Shown in pieces: positions 8,740 to 15,910 of a stretch of 64,000 nucleotides of DNA (position 1 is its first letter; each line of letters opens with the position of its first letter). The position numbers were made by a program, and so were the translations under genes. The DNA is from Brucepastera parasyntrophica (GTDB taxonomy: Bacteria > Spirochaetota > Spirochaetia > Treponematales > Treponemataceae). Location: contig NZ_CP084606.1 of NCBI RefSeq assembly GCF_022376835.1, forward strand, positions 434,001 through 498,000, in the 5' to 3' direction. Under the pieces are notes generated by a model that made no database searches, was not told the DNA's origin, and saw nothing but the letters and a program-made list of their open reading frames with translations.

Positions 8740-10220
8740 CTATTCTTCGTCCTCATATTCAAAACTGAGACCAATACCACAATTGGGACATGTTGTCATA
8801 TCGATCGTTATAGGAGCACCGCATTCCGGGCATTCATATTCATCATCAGCTTCTTCGTCAGCCCCGGCCTCAACAGGCTCCTCATTATCCGAATCTTCTG
8901 CATCATCAGCTTCAGCATCTTCATCATCTTTGACGAATTCAAAAGAATCTTTTATCACTTTTTCAAGAACCGCGTATTGCTCCGGAGTCATACCTTCAAG
9001 CGCTTCAAGTTCAGTGTCTCCAAGAGCGAGCAGGTCATCAACAGATGTTATATCATTATTTTCAAGTATTTCAATTAATTCTGTTGTAATTCCGGGCAAT
9101 TCGTTAATGGATGTAATCTCATCTGCATCGCTGTTTGCAAAGAGTTCGTGAGCGACCTTGCGGGATTCCGCGGAAATATCCATTTCTTCAAACTGTTCCT
9201 CAGTTTTAACATCGATATTCCAGTCAACAAGACGGTTCGCAAGCCTGACATTCAGTCCCTGTTTTCCGATTGCCAGTGAAAACTGGGAATCGGAAACTAC
9301 CGCGAGGGCAGAACGCTTTGCTTCATCCAGTATGACTACATCATTTACTTCGGCAGGAGAAAGGGCGTTCATAATAAATGTCCGCGGATTTTCATCATAT
9401 TTCAGGATATCTATTTTTTCTCCTTCCAGTTCACGGATAACAGCCTGAATGCGGACACCCTTTAATCCTACACAGGCGCCGACAGGATCAACGTCGTCCC
9501 GGTGGGAAAAAACCGCTACCTTTGTCCGGTAACCGGGCTCACGGACGATCTTATAGATTTCTACCGTTTTGTCATATATCTCGGGAACTTCAAGTTCAAG
9601 AATACGCCGGACAAAGTCAGGGTCCGTTCTTGACAACACAATCTGAAGCCCTGCCGTGGTTTTCTTGACCTCGGTAATATAAGCCTTGATCCGGTCGTTC
9701 TGATGATATGACTCCCTCGGGACTGGAATTTCCGCGGCAGGATGCCCTCCACCTTACCAAGATCAACATAGATATTTCCATTCCGCTCACGCTGATAATA
9801 ACCGATAATTATTTCACCGACCTTGTCCTTGTATTCGGAATACAGGGTGTCTTTTTGAATATCCCGGATAGACTGCTGGGCAGTCTGTTTTGCGGACTGG
9901 ACTGAAATCCGGTCAAATTCCCGGGGATCAACTTCAATCAGCAACTCGTCGCCGATTTCACATTCAGGATCAAGATCAATCGCGTCCTCCAGTTCGATCT
10001 CGGTAACCGGATTATATACACCATCAACTATTGTTTTGCGCGAATATATCGAAACATCGGTATGGTCATCATTAAAAGTAACTACAGCATTATCATTTGT
10101 TCCGAATTTTCTTTTATACGCAGCCTTTAGGGTATCCTCAATCATTCTGAATACAAGGTCTTCATCAATTCCTTTTTCCTGAACAAGCTGGCGTATTGCT
10201 TCGGCCATTTCCGCAGGCAT
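8740..10220 (-). CDS. nusA: Transcription factor NusA with a C-terminal zinc ribbon, broken by a one-base frameshift in this sequence
   Basis: Binds RNA polymerase and nascent RNA in pausing, termination and antitermination. The upstream part holds the N-terminal domain and the S1 start (VGEIIIGYYQRERNGNIYVDLG). After KFQS the frame fails, while the other frame continues PRESYHQNDRIKAYI, then KH1/KH2 (VGLKGVRIQAVI, IGKQGLNVRLA) and helix-hairpin-helix repeats. One extra G in the plus-strand run at 9719-9721 joins them into a 493-residue protein. After an acidic linker the C-terminus carries CPECG and CPNCG, a four-Cys zinc ribbon not normal for NusA. Since NusA is essential in the bacteria tested, the shift is most likely a sequence error. 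The ATG has AAGGAG eight bases upstream. Confidence 0.93.
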
Positions 10221-10232
10221 AACAAACTCCTT

Positions 10233-10700
10233 CTATCTGTCTGAGACCGGCGGACGGTCAGACAGTCTTGCTTTAGCTATTTTTGAATATGGAATCTGTA
10301 TTTTCCCCGATTCGGATAAAAGGCAAACCTCTTTCTGATCAGAAGATACAATTTCGCCGTATATCCAGTCTGAAACATCGGTATTCCATATTTTTATATT
10401 TTTTCCTGTTAAAACAGAAAATTCATATGCATCTTTCAGTATGCGGTCAATTCCGGGCGAGGTTATTTCCATTGTCAGATCCTGAGTTGAAAGAAGGGCC
10501 TCGAGCCGGGGTAGCAGAATTCTGTGAACTTTGGAGCAATCATTGATACCGACACCCTCGGACGTATAAATTACAGCCCGTATCTGCCACGTTGTATGCC
10601 GCTTAAAAACAGTAAACTCAAGCAACTGGTATCCGAGACCACGAACCAGTGGTTCGCAATCCGTAAAATACGGCATATTTTCAGGTGCGGTATATTCCAC
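10233..10700 (-). CDS. rimP: Ribosome maturation factor RimP
   Basis: A 155-residue protein assisting early 30S assembly. Recognised by the N-terminal PLVRGLGYQLLEFTVFKR, the DLTMEITSPGIDRILKDAYEF motif region (SPG, then the hydrophobic DR) and the C-terminal SH3-like barrel. The start is GTG with GGAG ten bases upstream. First gene of the nusA-infB operon, as in most bacteria. Confidence 0.94.
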   Translation of the reverse strand: MEYTAPENMPYFTDCEPLVRGLGYQLLEFTVFKRHTTWQIRAVIYTSEGVGINDCSKVHRILLPRLEALLSTQDLTMEITSPGIDRILKDAYEFSVLTGKNIKIWNTDVSDWIYGEIVSSDQKEVCLLSESGKIQIPYSKIAKARLSDRPPVSDR

Positions 10701-10753
10701 TATAAAGAAGCTCCCGTTTTTTCATCATTCACAAAATGTATATTCAATATATG

Positions 10754-10779
10754 AAAAAGGAGCCGTTTGAACGACTCCT
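10754..10779 (-). terminator. Hairpin with T-tract upstream of rimP: terminator of the upstream gene or rimP leader attenuator
   Basis: On the minus strand AGGAGTCGTT pairs with AACGGCTCCT (one G-T pair), followed by TTTTT. It lies 57 bases past the stop of the upstream unknown gene but also downstream of a good promoter pointing at rimP. It could therefore end the upstream transcript or act as a conditional terminator in the rimP leader. Confidence 0.65.
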
Positions 10780-10811
10780 GCTATAATAAGGATAATATAA
10801 GTTCGTATAAA

Positions 10812-10839
10812 ACTATACTATTTCAATTAAAAAAGTCAA
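10812..10839 (-). promoter_or_regulatory. Candidate promoter of the rimP-nusA-infB operon
   Basis: TTGACT, a 16-base spacer and TATAGT on the minus strand. The -35 box shares its TGA with the stop codon of the upstream gene. The predicted start is about 100 bases before rimP, leaving a leader that contains the hairpin at 10754-10779. Confidence 0.6.
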
Positions 10840-11627
10840 CGTCTGTTTTCAAAAACAAGCCCGGATTCCTCTCCGGTTTTTATCAGGGTGTCCCTGCCGG
10901 ACAAAACGGCGAACTGCGGTGAACCGCTTTTTAATTTTCCGCCTATTTCCTGCTCTATTTTTTTCCTGATTTCGGAAACCGTGTCATATATTTCAATTGC
11001 CGACGTGAATAATACATTAAGCATGGATTTTACTTCCGGCGCGCTGTCACCTGAGCAGGCGGACAGTTCTTTCAGGAGAAAAACGGAAGCGGAAACGATT
11101 ATTTCATCAGAGCAGAACGATTTATTCATATTTGTCCTGATTACGGACAGTAATTTTTTCAGGGGTTTTTCCGTATTGTTCAAATTCAGACTCTCATTCC
11201 GGAAAGCGTTATCAATAGTCTGCACCATTTTATCAAATAATTCAGGAACCTTTGATTCATTTTTGTATTTTTTATACATTGTTTCGAAATTCAGATCTTC
11301 ATTTGTGCCGGTGTCAAACCAGTCATGCTGTTTTATGTTATCCCTGTTCAGAACAATGAATTCCAGCAATTCCTTTCTGTTCTGGGTATTTGACAGACTG
11401 CTCAAAAGCTTGTTGCAGATGGATACCAGTGAAACCAGCCATTCCGGAGAATCGGTATTACAAAGTTTATACAATTCGCTTACATTTGAGAACAGTTTTG
11501 TAATAACCCGTTTCTTTTCGGACACATTATCGGTTACGAGACTGGTTTCACAATTTGCCAGATTTTCAAGGATAATTGACTGAAGTTCGCTTAACCGTTT
11601 ATAAAACATTTTATAGGCATGATCCAT
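10836..11627 (-). CDS. Unrecognised, mostly helical cytoplasmic protein
   Basis: A 263-residue protein with no signal peptide, no membrane segment and no catalytic motif I recognise. The sequence is rich in Leu, Ser, Asn, Lys and Glu and looks almost entirely alpha-helical, with an Asn-rich middle (ESLNLNNTEKP). The ATG follows AGGAGG by six bases, a strong ribosome binding site, and a TATAAT lies at 11668-11673 upstream with a poor -35 region, so expression is likely. It stands alone between the alarmone synthetase gene and the rimP operon. A structural or scaffold role is possible, but I do not assign a function. Confidence 0.8.
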   Translation of the reverse strand: MDHAYKMFYKRLSELQSIILENLANCETSLVTDNVSEKKRVITKLFSNVSELYKLCNTDSPEWLVSLVSICNKLLSSLSNTQNRKELLEFIVLNRDNIKQHDWFDTGTNEDLNFETMYKKYKNESKVPELFDKMVQTIDNAFRNESLNLNNTEKPLKKLLSVIRTNMNKSFCSDEIIVSASVFLLKELSACSGDSAPEVKSMLNVLFTSAIEIYDTVSEIRKKIEQEIGGKLKSGSPQFAVLSGRDTLIKTGEESGLVFENRR

Positions 11628-11741
11628 GCATGGCCTCCTGTATTTTTACAAAGCTATTTATGTACCGATTATATAACAAAAAATCAAAAAAAAATACCCG
11701 CGGGAACATATTACGGTACGATTAAGCGGAAAAATATTCTT

Positions 11742-12995
11742 TTATGATACGTCCAGCCGTTTCGCGATCAGGAGACGGAGTTTTTTTTCATTTTCGTCCT
11801 TCAGGCCGAGGGATACGCTTTTATCCAGATCATTCAGAGCTTCAGTATACCGCCCTTCAGTATAAAAAGCCTGGGCCCGCCTGAAATACACATAAGGCTG
11901 ATACAGGTTGATGTCCAGCGAATGGGTAAAGTTCTCAACCGCCTCGGCATTTTTTCCCATAACGGCCAGAACTATGCCTATATAATAATAGGCCCTGAAA
12001 TTGGCCGGGTTATTTTCGGCGCTCGCATTAAAATCCTGGAGCGCATCTTCATAGCGGGAAAGCGCAAAATAGGCCATACCCCGGTGTTTGTATATAACTG
12101 AAAGAACTGTTGCGTTCGGTTTTTTATCGATGATAAGCGTATATATCATTATTGCCCGTTCAAGATTTCCGTTATTATGGGCTTCAATGGCCTCAAGAAT
12201 CATATCATCTATGGTACCCTTTACATAGGGAGATGCGGTTTCGGAAATTTTCTCCGCATCCCCTGAAGAGGAAACGTCCGGAAGATCATTATCCAGATCA
12301 AAAAAGTTATCGGCCTGATGGTAAAAGCTCCCCCGCCTTTTGTCGAGTTCGTCATTCAGCTTTGTCTGATAATCCCTGATTTCCTGGAAAATAATATCAG
12401 CCAGACTCAGGCTGGCATTTATGGAAGCGAGCTTCCGCTTGAGAGGAAGATCAAAGGGGGAAAATTCAGATTTATATACCAGCTCATGCTCAACCTCGGC
12501 CCATGCATCCTGCAGGATGGTCCGTACCTGGACTTCAATAATAAGATCAGGAGGCAGTACCAGGTTTTCCTTCAGCTCATCGGGAATCGCCAGAAGAATA
12601 TGCGTTGACTCATAGCCGAATTCACGGAATGTCCGGTCAGCCCCCTTTCGTTCCACCTCAAGTATCCGGAAGGCCGATTTCAGACAGTATTCTACCTCGG
12701 TCAGATCCTGCAAAAAGGAACAGATAATCCTGATCCCCAGAATGTCCGTAACAGTGGGAAGGTCCTCAGTCGGCTGAAAATCGGGAGGCAGGGTACGCAG
12801 AAATTTCCGGTAGTAGCTGTTAAATGTTTTTACCCTGCCCTTGTAAGTCGGCGTGGAAGAAACGGTTATGCATGATTTCAGTTTTGATTCAATTCTTTTT
12901 AAAATAAGCTGGAGAGCGGGCTGATAAGACTGATACAGTTCAAGAAGATGTTCCCTGTCGGGCAGCCATGATGCGTTTGTTTTTGGAAAATCCAT
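11742..12995 (-). CDS. Small alarmone synthetase (RelA/SpoT synthetase domain) fused to TPR repeats
   Basis: The N-terminal half (about 1-215) is a (p)ppGpp synthetase domain, shown by RVKTFNSYYRKF (basic ATP-side motif), DILGIRIICSFLQDL, FGYESTHILLAIP and IEVQVRTILQDAWAEVEHEL with the catalytic Glu. No HD hydrolase, TGS or ACT domain is present, so it belongs with the short synthetases. After an acidic linker the C-terminal half (about 260-410) contains four TPR-like repeats (AIMIYTLIIDKKPNA, DALQDFNASAENNPAN, AVENFTHSLDINLYQ, ALNDLDKSVSLGL). TPRs presumably bind a partner that controls synthesis; that is inference. The ATG chosen has no ribosome binding site but a promoter ending six bases before it, suggesting a leaderless mRNA. 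A TTG five codons upstream is the alternative start. Confidence 0.92.
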   Translation of the reverse strand: MDFPKTNASWLPDREHLLELYQSYQPALQLILKRIESKLKSCITVSSTPTYKGRVKTFNSYYRKFLRTLPPDFQPTEDLPTVTDILGIRIICSFLQDLTEVEYCLKSAFRILEVERKGADRTFREFGYESTHILLAIPDELKENLVLPPDLIIEVQVRTILQDAWAEVEHELVYKSEFSPFDLPLKRKLASINASLSLADIIFQEIRDYQTKLNDELDKRRGSFYHQADNFFDLDNDLPDVSSSGDAEKISETASPYVKGTIDDMILEAIEAHNNGNLERAIMIYTLIIDKKPNATVLSVIYKHRGMAYFALSRYEDALQDFNASAENNPANFRAYYYIGIVLAVMGKNAEAVENFTHSLDINLYQPYVYFRRAQAFYTEGRYTEALNDLDKSVSLGLKDENEKKLRLLIAKRLDVS

Positions 12996-13001
12996 ACGTA
13001 T

Positions 13002-13030
13002 AGTATACAAACGAATTTACCGCTGCGCAA
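13002..13030 (-). promoter_or_regulatory. Promoter of the alarmone synthetase-TPR gene, probably giving a leaderless mRNA
   Basis: TTGCGC, exactly 17 bases, then TATACT on the minus strand. The ATG starts seven bases after the -10 box, where transcription would begin. No Shine-Dalgarno sequence is visible. Confidence 0.65.
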
Positions 13031-13036
13031 GGAAAT

Positions 13037-13085
13037 AAAATACTCTGCCGCGGAGCAGGGCAGACCTTCGGTCTGGAGTATTTTT
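13037..13085. other. Structured intergenic element, three-way-junction-like inverted repeats
   Basis: AAAATACTC at 13037-13045 pairs perfectly with GAGTATTTT at 13076-13084. Inside is a second perfect hairpin, CAGACC-TTC-GGTCTG at 13061-13075, and a weaker CTGC/GCAG pair. On the plus strand it ends in a T-tract like a terminator, although no plus-strand gene precedes it. It lies between the flaA terminator and the promoter of the alarmone synthetase gene. Confidence 0.55.
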
Positions 13086-13129
13086 CTCTCCCGTGGAATT
13101 AGTCTCGGGTTAAACCCTCACCTCGAATA

Positions 13130-13157
13130 AAAAAGGGATCCTGAAGGATCCCTTTTT
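13130..13157 (-). terminator. Strong terminator of flaA
   Basis: A perfect 12-bp inverted repeat, AAAAAGGGATCC and GGATCCCTTTTT around a TTCA/TGAA loop, starts 25 bases past the flaA stop codon. The flanking A and T runs make it bidirectional, but only flaA reads into it. Confidence 0.85.
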
Positions 13158-13181
13158 CATGCATATTATACAATCTGCTTG

Positions 13182-14246
13182 TTAGTTTGCGTTCTGTTCC
13201 GGTTCATTGGCTGAAGCGCCTTCAGAAGGAGTAAAACCGGTTTCAGTTGCGATCTTTTCCTGTTCAAGGAAACGCAGAACCTGTACGCCGCCGAAGCGTG
13301 ATACTTCAAGCTGTTTGCGTTCTGCTTCGCGTTTTGTCTGGATTCCCCAGATATCTTCATCAGCAAAATCGCGTACGGAATCAAGAACGGCCTTGTCATA
13401 AATTATCTTAACATCTTTGATATAACCTATGAAATCACCGCCTTCATCTGCTGCATCGCGTGTAACAATGAAACTCTTGAATGTCTGTATGGGAACATGA
13501 TTCGGATATACAGGATACAGTCTGATTTCCCGGCTGCGTGCATCGGAAATATACGCAGGGTTCTGCCAGACAAGTTCTCTCCAGCCGTCAAATTTCAGAT
13601 ATCCCATGAAATAGCGTTTTTCAACCCGGTTCATGTCATGAAGCACAACATACAAACCATGGGGAAACTGCATACCATACGTATTTACGGCAATTGATTT
13701 AATCACACCAACATTCTTTACAACACCATAACCGCCTTCAAAACGGGTCTGTCCTGTTGCCTTGTCTTCATCAGTCGGTTCCTGAACCTCTCCGTCCTCA
13801 TTTGTCTGAGCCATCGGTTCATAAGCGGGAATTTCAAACGGAGGTTTAATGATCGCGTTTGCATTGCTGTTCCATACGGGGAAGTTGATGCGAACGCCCA
13901 TTACAGTCTGTCCTGCAAAACTTTTTGCATTCTGGCTTACCGGAGCGGGCCTTACATGAGAAACAGAAAGACTGGTAACATTCCTTGCGGAAGAATTGAG
14001 CTCTACATCCCAATTGCCTACGGCCAGTGAAGTTTTCATAAGAGAACGCTGATCGTCCGTAAATGTATCGCCGGCTACAGTTGAATAATCCATTACTGTT
14101 CTGCCGTTCTGGGTCGCATTGCCATCATCATCATTAACGCTGTCTGCCGTCAGCAAAGCAAAATCGATTAATACAGCTTCATCTGCCACTGCAACAGCAC
14201 CAACCAAGAAGAATGCGATTGCAACAAGTATGAATCCCTTTTTCAT
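13182..14246 (-). CDS. flaA: Periplasmic flagellar filament outer sheath protein FlaA
   Basis: Spirochaete FlaA coats the FlaB core of the periplasmic flagellum. The 354-residue protein starts with a signal peptide (MKKGFILVAIAFFLVGAVAVA, cleavage after AVA before DEAVL). The mature part has the FlaA motifs NTYGMQFPHGLYVVLHDMN, YFMGYLKFDGWRELVW, NPAYI and REIRLYPVYP. The last 40 residues are Glu/Gln/Asn-rich. It has an AAGGAG ribosome binding site, its own near-consensus promoter and a strong terminator, fitting an abundant structural protein. The coupled envelope/sugar operon upstream reads into it without an obvious terminator. Confidence 0.97.
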   Translation of the reverse strand: MKKGFILVAIAFFLVGAVAVADEAVLIDFALLTADSVNDDDGNATQNGRTVMDYSTVAGDTFTDDQRSLMKTSLAVGNWDVELNSSARNVTSLSVSHVRPAPVSQNAKSFAGQTVMGVRINFPVWNSNANAIIKPPFEIPAYEPMAQTNEDGEVQEPTDEDKATGQTRFEGGYGVVKNVGVIKSIAVNTYGMQFPHGLYVVLHDMNRVEKRYFMGYLKFDGWRELVWQNPAYISDARSREIRLYPVYPNHVPIQTFKSFIVTRDAADEGGDFIGYIKDVKIIYDKAVLDSVRDFADEDIWGIQTKREAERKQLEVSRFGGVQVLRFLEQEKIATETGFTPSEGASANEPEQNAN

Positions 14247-14290
14247 TCAAAAGCTCCTTTTATGCACGAATTGTAACCTGTCAAGTTATA

Positions 14291-14318
14291 AGTATACGAA
14301 AGAAATTTCTTTTGTCAA
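14291..14318 (-). promoter_or_regulatory. Strong flaA promoter with a palindrome in the spacer
   Basis: On the minus strand a perfect TTGACA, a 16-base spacer and TATACT, about 45 bases before the flaA ATG. The spacer is nearly filled by the perfect 14-base palindrome AAAGAAATTTCTTT, a possible repressor or activator site. No sigma28-like GCCGATAA box is present, in line with sigma70 control of flaA. Confidence 0.8.
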
Positions 14319-14330
14319 TGCTTTTTTCGT

Positions 14331-14867
14331 TCACATTGCACCGCCAAAAGGGTTTTTCGTATATACTTCTTTTCCATCGATATACATATATATAGTATCA
14401 ATGTTTCTGAAATTTGTAAAAACATTTTTTTTAAAAATTTCAAATGTTTTATCAACCGGAACCTTCCCGTATACGGGAGCAAGCGCCTCCTCTGAGAAAT
14501 CGATATAGGCGTTTTTTCCGGCGACAAAACAGCGCAGGGTCCGGACATTTCCGTCAAAGAGAGGTAAATATTCCGGATTTATAGGTCCGAACAGGAGTTC
14601 GCTTATATACTGTTCGAGTCTTTCCGTGGCGTTTTCCTTTTTCGGCAGGTACCGTATTTCCGAAACCGTATGTATGGCATTGTCTTTTTTCACATCCGAA
14701 ACGGGAAAGAAAAATACAGCCCGCGCATTTTTCTGCGCAAGAAGGCCCCCGAAAAGCACCCCGAATATGACAAGACAGATAAAAACTATCACAAACTGCG
14801 CCGGTGAATGATTTTTTCCGGACAGGGAATTAATTGTATGCTGCGCCTGGTGAATCTTTTTTATCAT
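14331..14867 (-). CDS. GerMN-domain membrane-anchored protein
   Basis: A 178-residue protein with a short cytoplasmic N-terminus, one membrane segment (about 25-45, FVIVFICLVIFGVLFGGLLA) and an extracytoplasmic GerMN-like domain (IRYLPKKENATERLEQYISELLFGP, then NAYIDFSEEAL). GerMN domains occur in spore germination protein GerM and in envelope lipoproteins, usually near peptidoglycan amidases. Here its ATG overlaps the stop of an amidase gene (ATGA), so the two are probably made together and act at the cell wall. Its stop is 13 bases from the flaA -35 box. Its biochemical role is not known. Confidence 0.82.
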   Translation of the reverse strand: MIKKIHQAQHTINSLSGKNHSPAQFVIVFICLVIFGVLFGGLLAQKNARAVFFFPVSDVKKDNAIHTVSEIRYLPKKENATERLEQYISELLFGPINPEYLPLFDGNVRTLRCFVAGKNAYIDFSEEALAPVYGKVPVDKTFEIFKKNVFTNFRNIDTIYMYIDGKEVYTKNPFGGAM

Positions 14868-15910
14868 TGAGCTGTAAAACCTCTTGAATTCTCAAAATGG
14901 GAAATAAATACCGACAGCCCATTATATATACCGGCGGCGCATTTTTGCAAGTACCGGTCGTCCGCCAGCCGGGCGGCTTCCGCCGAATTTGATACAAAAC
15001 CCAGTTCAATCAGTACGCTTGGCATCCGCGCATTGCGGACAACAAACCAGGCTTCTTCCTTAAGCCCCCGGTTTGCGCTGACATCCCCGATCTGAAGTTC
15101 CAGCCCGTCCGATATATATTTCGCTATCAGCATACTTTCGGTGGTAAATTCTTCCTCCATCATAAAATTGAGAATGGGGAGAATATCGTCATTTATATTG
15201 CCGGAAGATTTATCGATTACTGTCCTCCGGTAATCAGGGGTAAGATACCAGACTTCAAAACCTGCCGAAGCCGGATTAAAGGCGGAATTGGCATGGATTG
15301 AAATATAGAGTATGGCCTCATGGGGTTCCAGTTTGACCGAATTCGCTTTTTCGACCCGCTCTTCGAGGCTCAAATAAGTGTCGTCACTGCGGGTGAGAAG
15401 GATTTTTTTATCCGGATACTGAGCTTTCAGGCGGGAATATACATCCTGCGCTACTTTCAGCACAATATCCTTTTCCCGGATATCCGAGGCCTTCCCGTTT
15501 TTTGTAATTTTTCCTACAGCCCCCGGGTCTTTGCCGCCATGACCGGGATCAATCAAAATCGCCCCGACTCGGTACGCAATAGACGGTGGAAGTGTTTCAA
15601 AAAAGTTTTCAAGATAATCAACAAAGGCCGGCGTCAGAAAAACATTCCCGTCCCGTCGGACAGGAGGATCAAGAAGGGCAAATTCCCGGTAGTCGAACAG
15701 TACGATTTCATCGCCGACCCTTAAATTCGCGTTATGTCCGTTTTTTGACAGGATAACGACCCCTGACAGGGGATCCCAGAACAGTTTTGCGTTGAGCTTT
15801 GCCGCCGCGTCATGCAAGGATATATGAGGCTGAATTTCAGCCGGAAATACCGTTTTCGGCATAAACGCGGAAAAAAACAGAATGAGAAAAACGTATTTAC
15901 GGGCTTTCAT
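14864..15910 (-). CDS. Exported N-acetylmuramoyl-L-alanine amidase (Amidase_3 family)
   Basis: Cleaves the bond between muramic acid and the peptide stem. The 348-residue protein has a signal peptide (MKARKYVFLILFFSAFMPKTVFPA), a domain of about 90 residues resembling copper-amine-oxidase-like or AMIN-type N-terminal regions, then Amidase_3 with ILIDPGHGGKDPGAVG (zinc His), the Glu after SDIREKDIV, SIHANSAFNPAS (zinc His) and MPSVLIELGFVSNSAEA (catalytic Glu). A six-codon longer start exists, but the ATG used gives the signal peptide and has AGGGA upstream. It overlaps the ATP-grasp gene by 14 bases and gerMN by four. A role in splitting the wall at division or around periplasmic flagella is inferred. 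Confidence 0.95.
   Translation of the reverse strand: MKARKYVFLILFFSAFMPKTVFPAEIQPHISLHDAAAKLNAKLFWDPLSGVVILSKNGHNANLRVGDEIVLFDYREFALLDPPVRRDGNVFLTPAFVDYLENFFETLPPSIAYRVGAILIDPGHGGKDPGAVGKITKNGKASDIREKDIVLKVAQDVYSRLKAQYPDKKILLTRSDDTYLSLEERVEKANSVKLEPHEAILYISIHANSAFNPASAGFEVWYLTPDYRRTVIDKSSGNINDDILPILNFMMEEEFTTESMLIAKYISDGLELQIGDVSANRGLKEEAWFVVRNARMPSVLIELGFVSNSAEAARLADDRYLQKCAAGIYNGLSVFISHFENSRGFTAQ

Noticed and set aside
8339..9151. Plus-strand frame of 270 codons opposite infB and nusA
   Set aside because: It is an antisense shadow of the Lys/Pro-rich IF-2 start and the acidic NusA tail, giving a Ser/Phe-rich product with no motif.
9719..9721. Programmed ribosomal frameshifting as the cause of the split in nusA and the other genes
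   Set aside because: The sites have no slippery heptamer or following pseudoknot in common, they differ in the repeated base, and the genes are not known to use frameshifting. A lost base in a run explains all eight.
11642..11741. CCCGCGGG followed by a T run as a terminator for the alarmone synthetase gene
   Set aside because: The palindrome has no room for a loop and no longer stem could be found.
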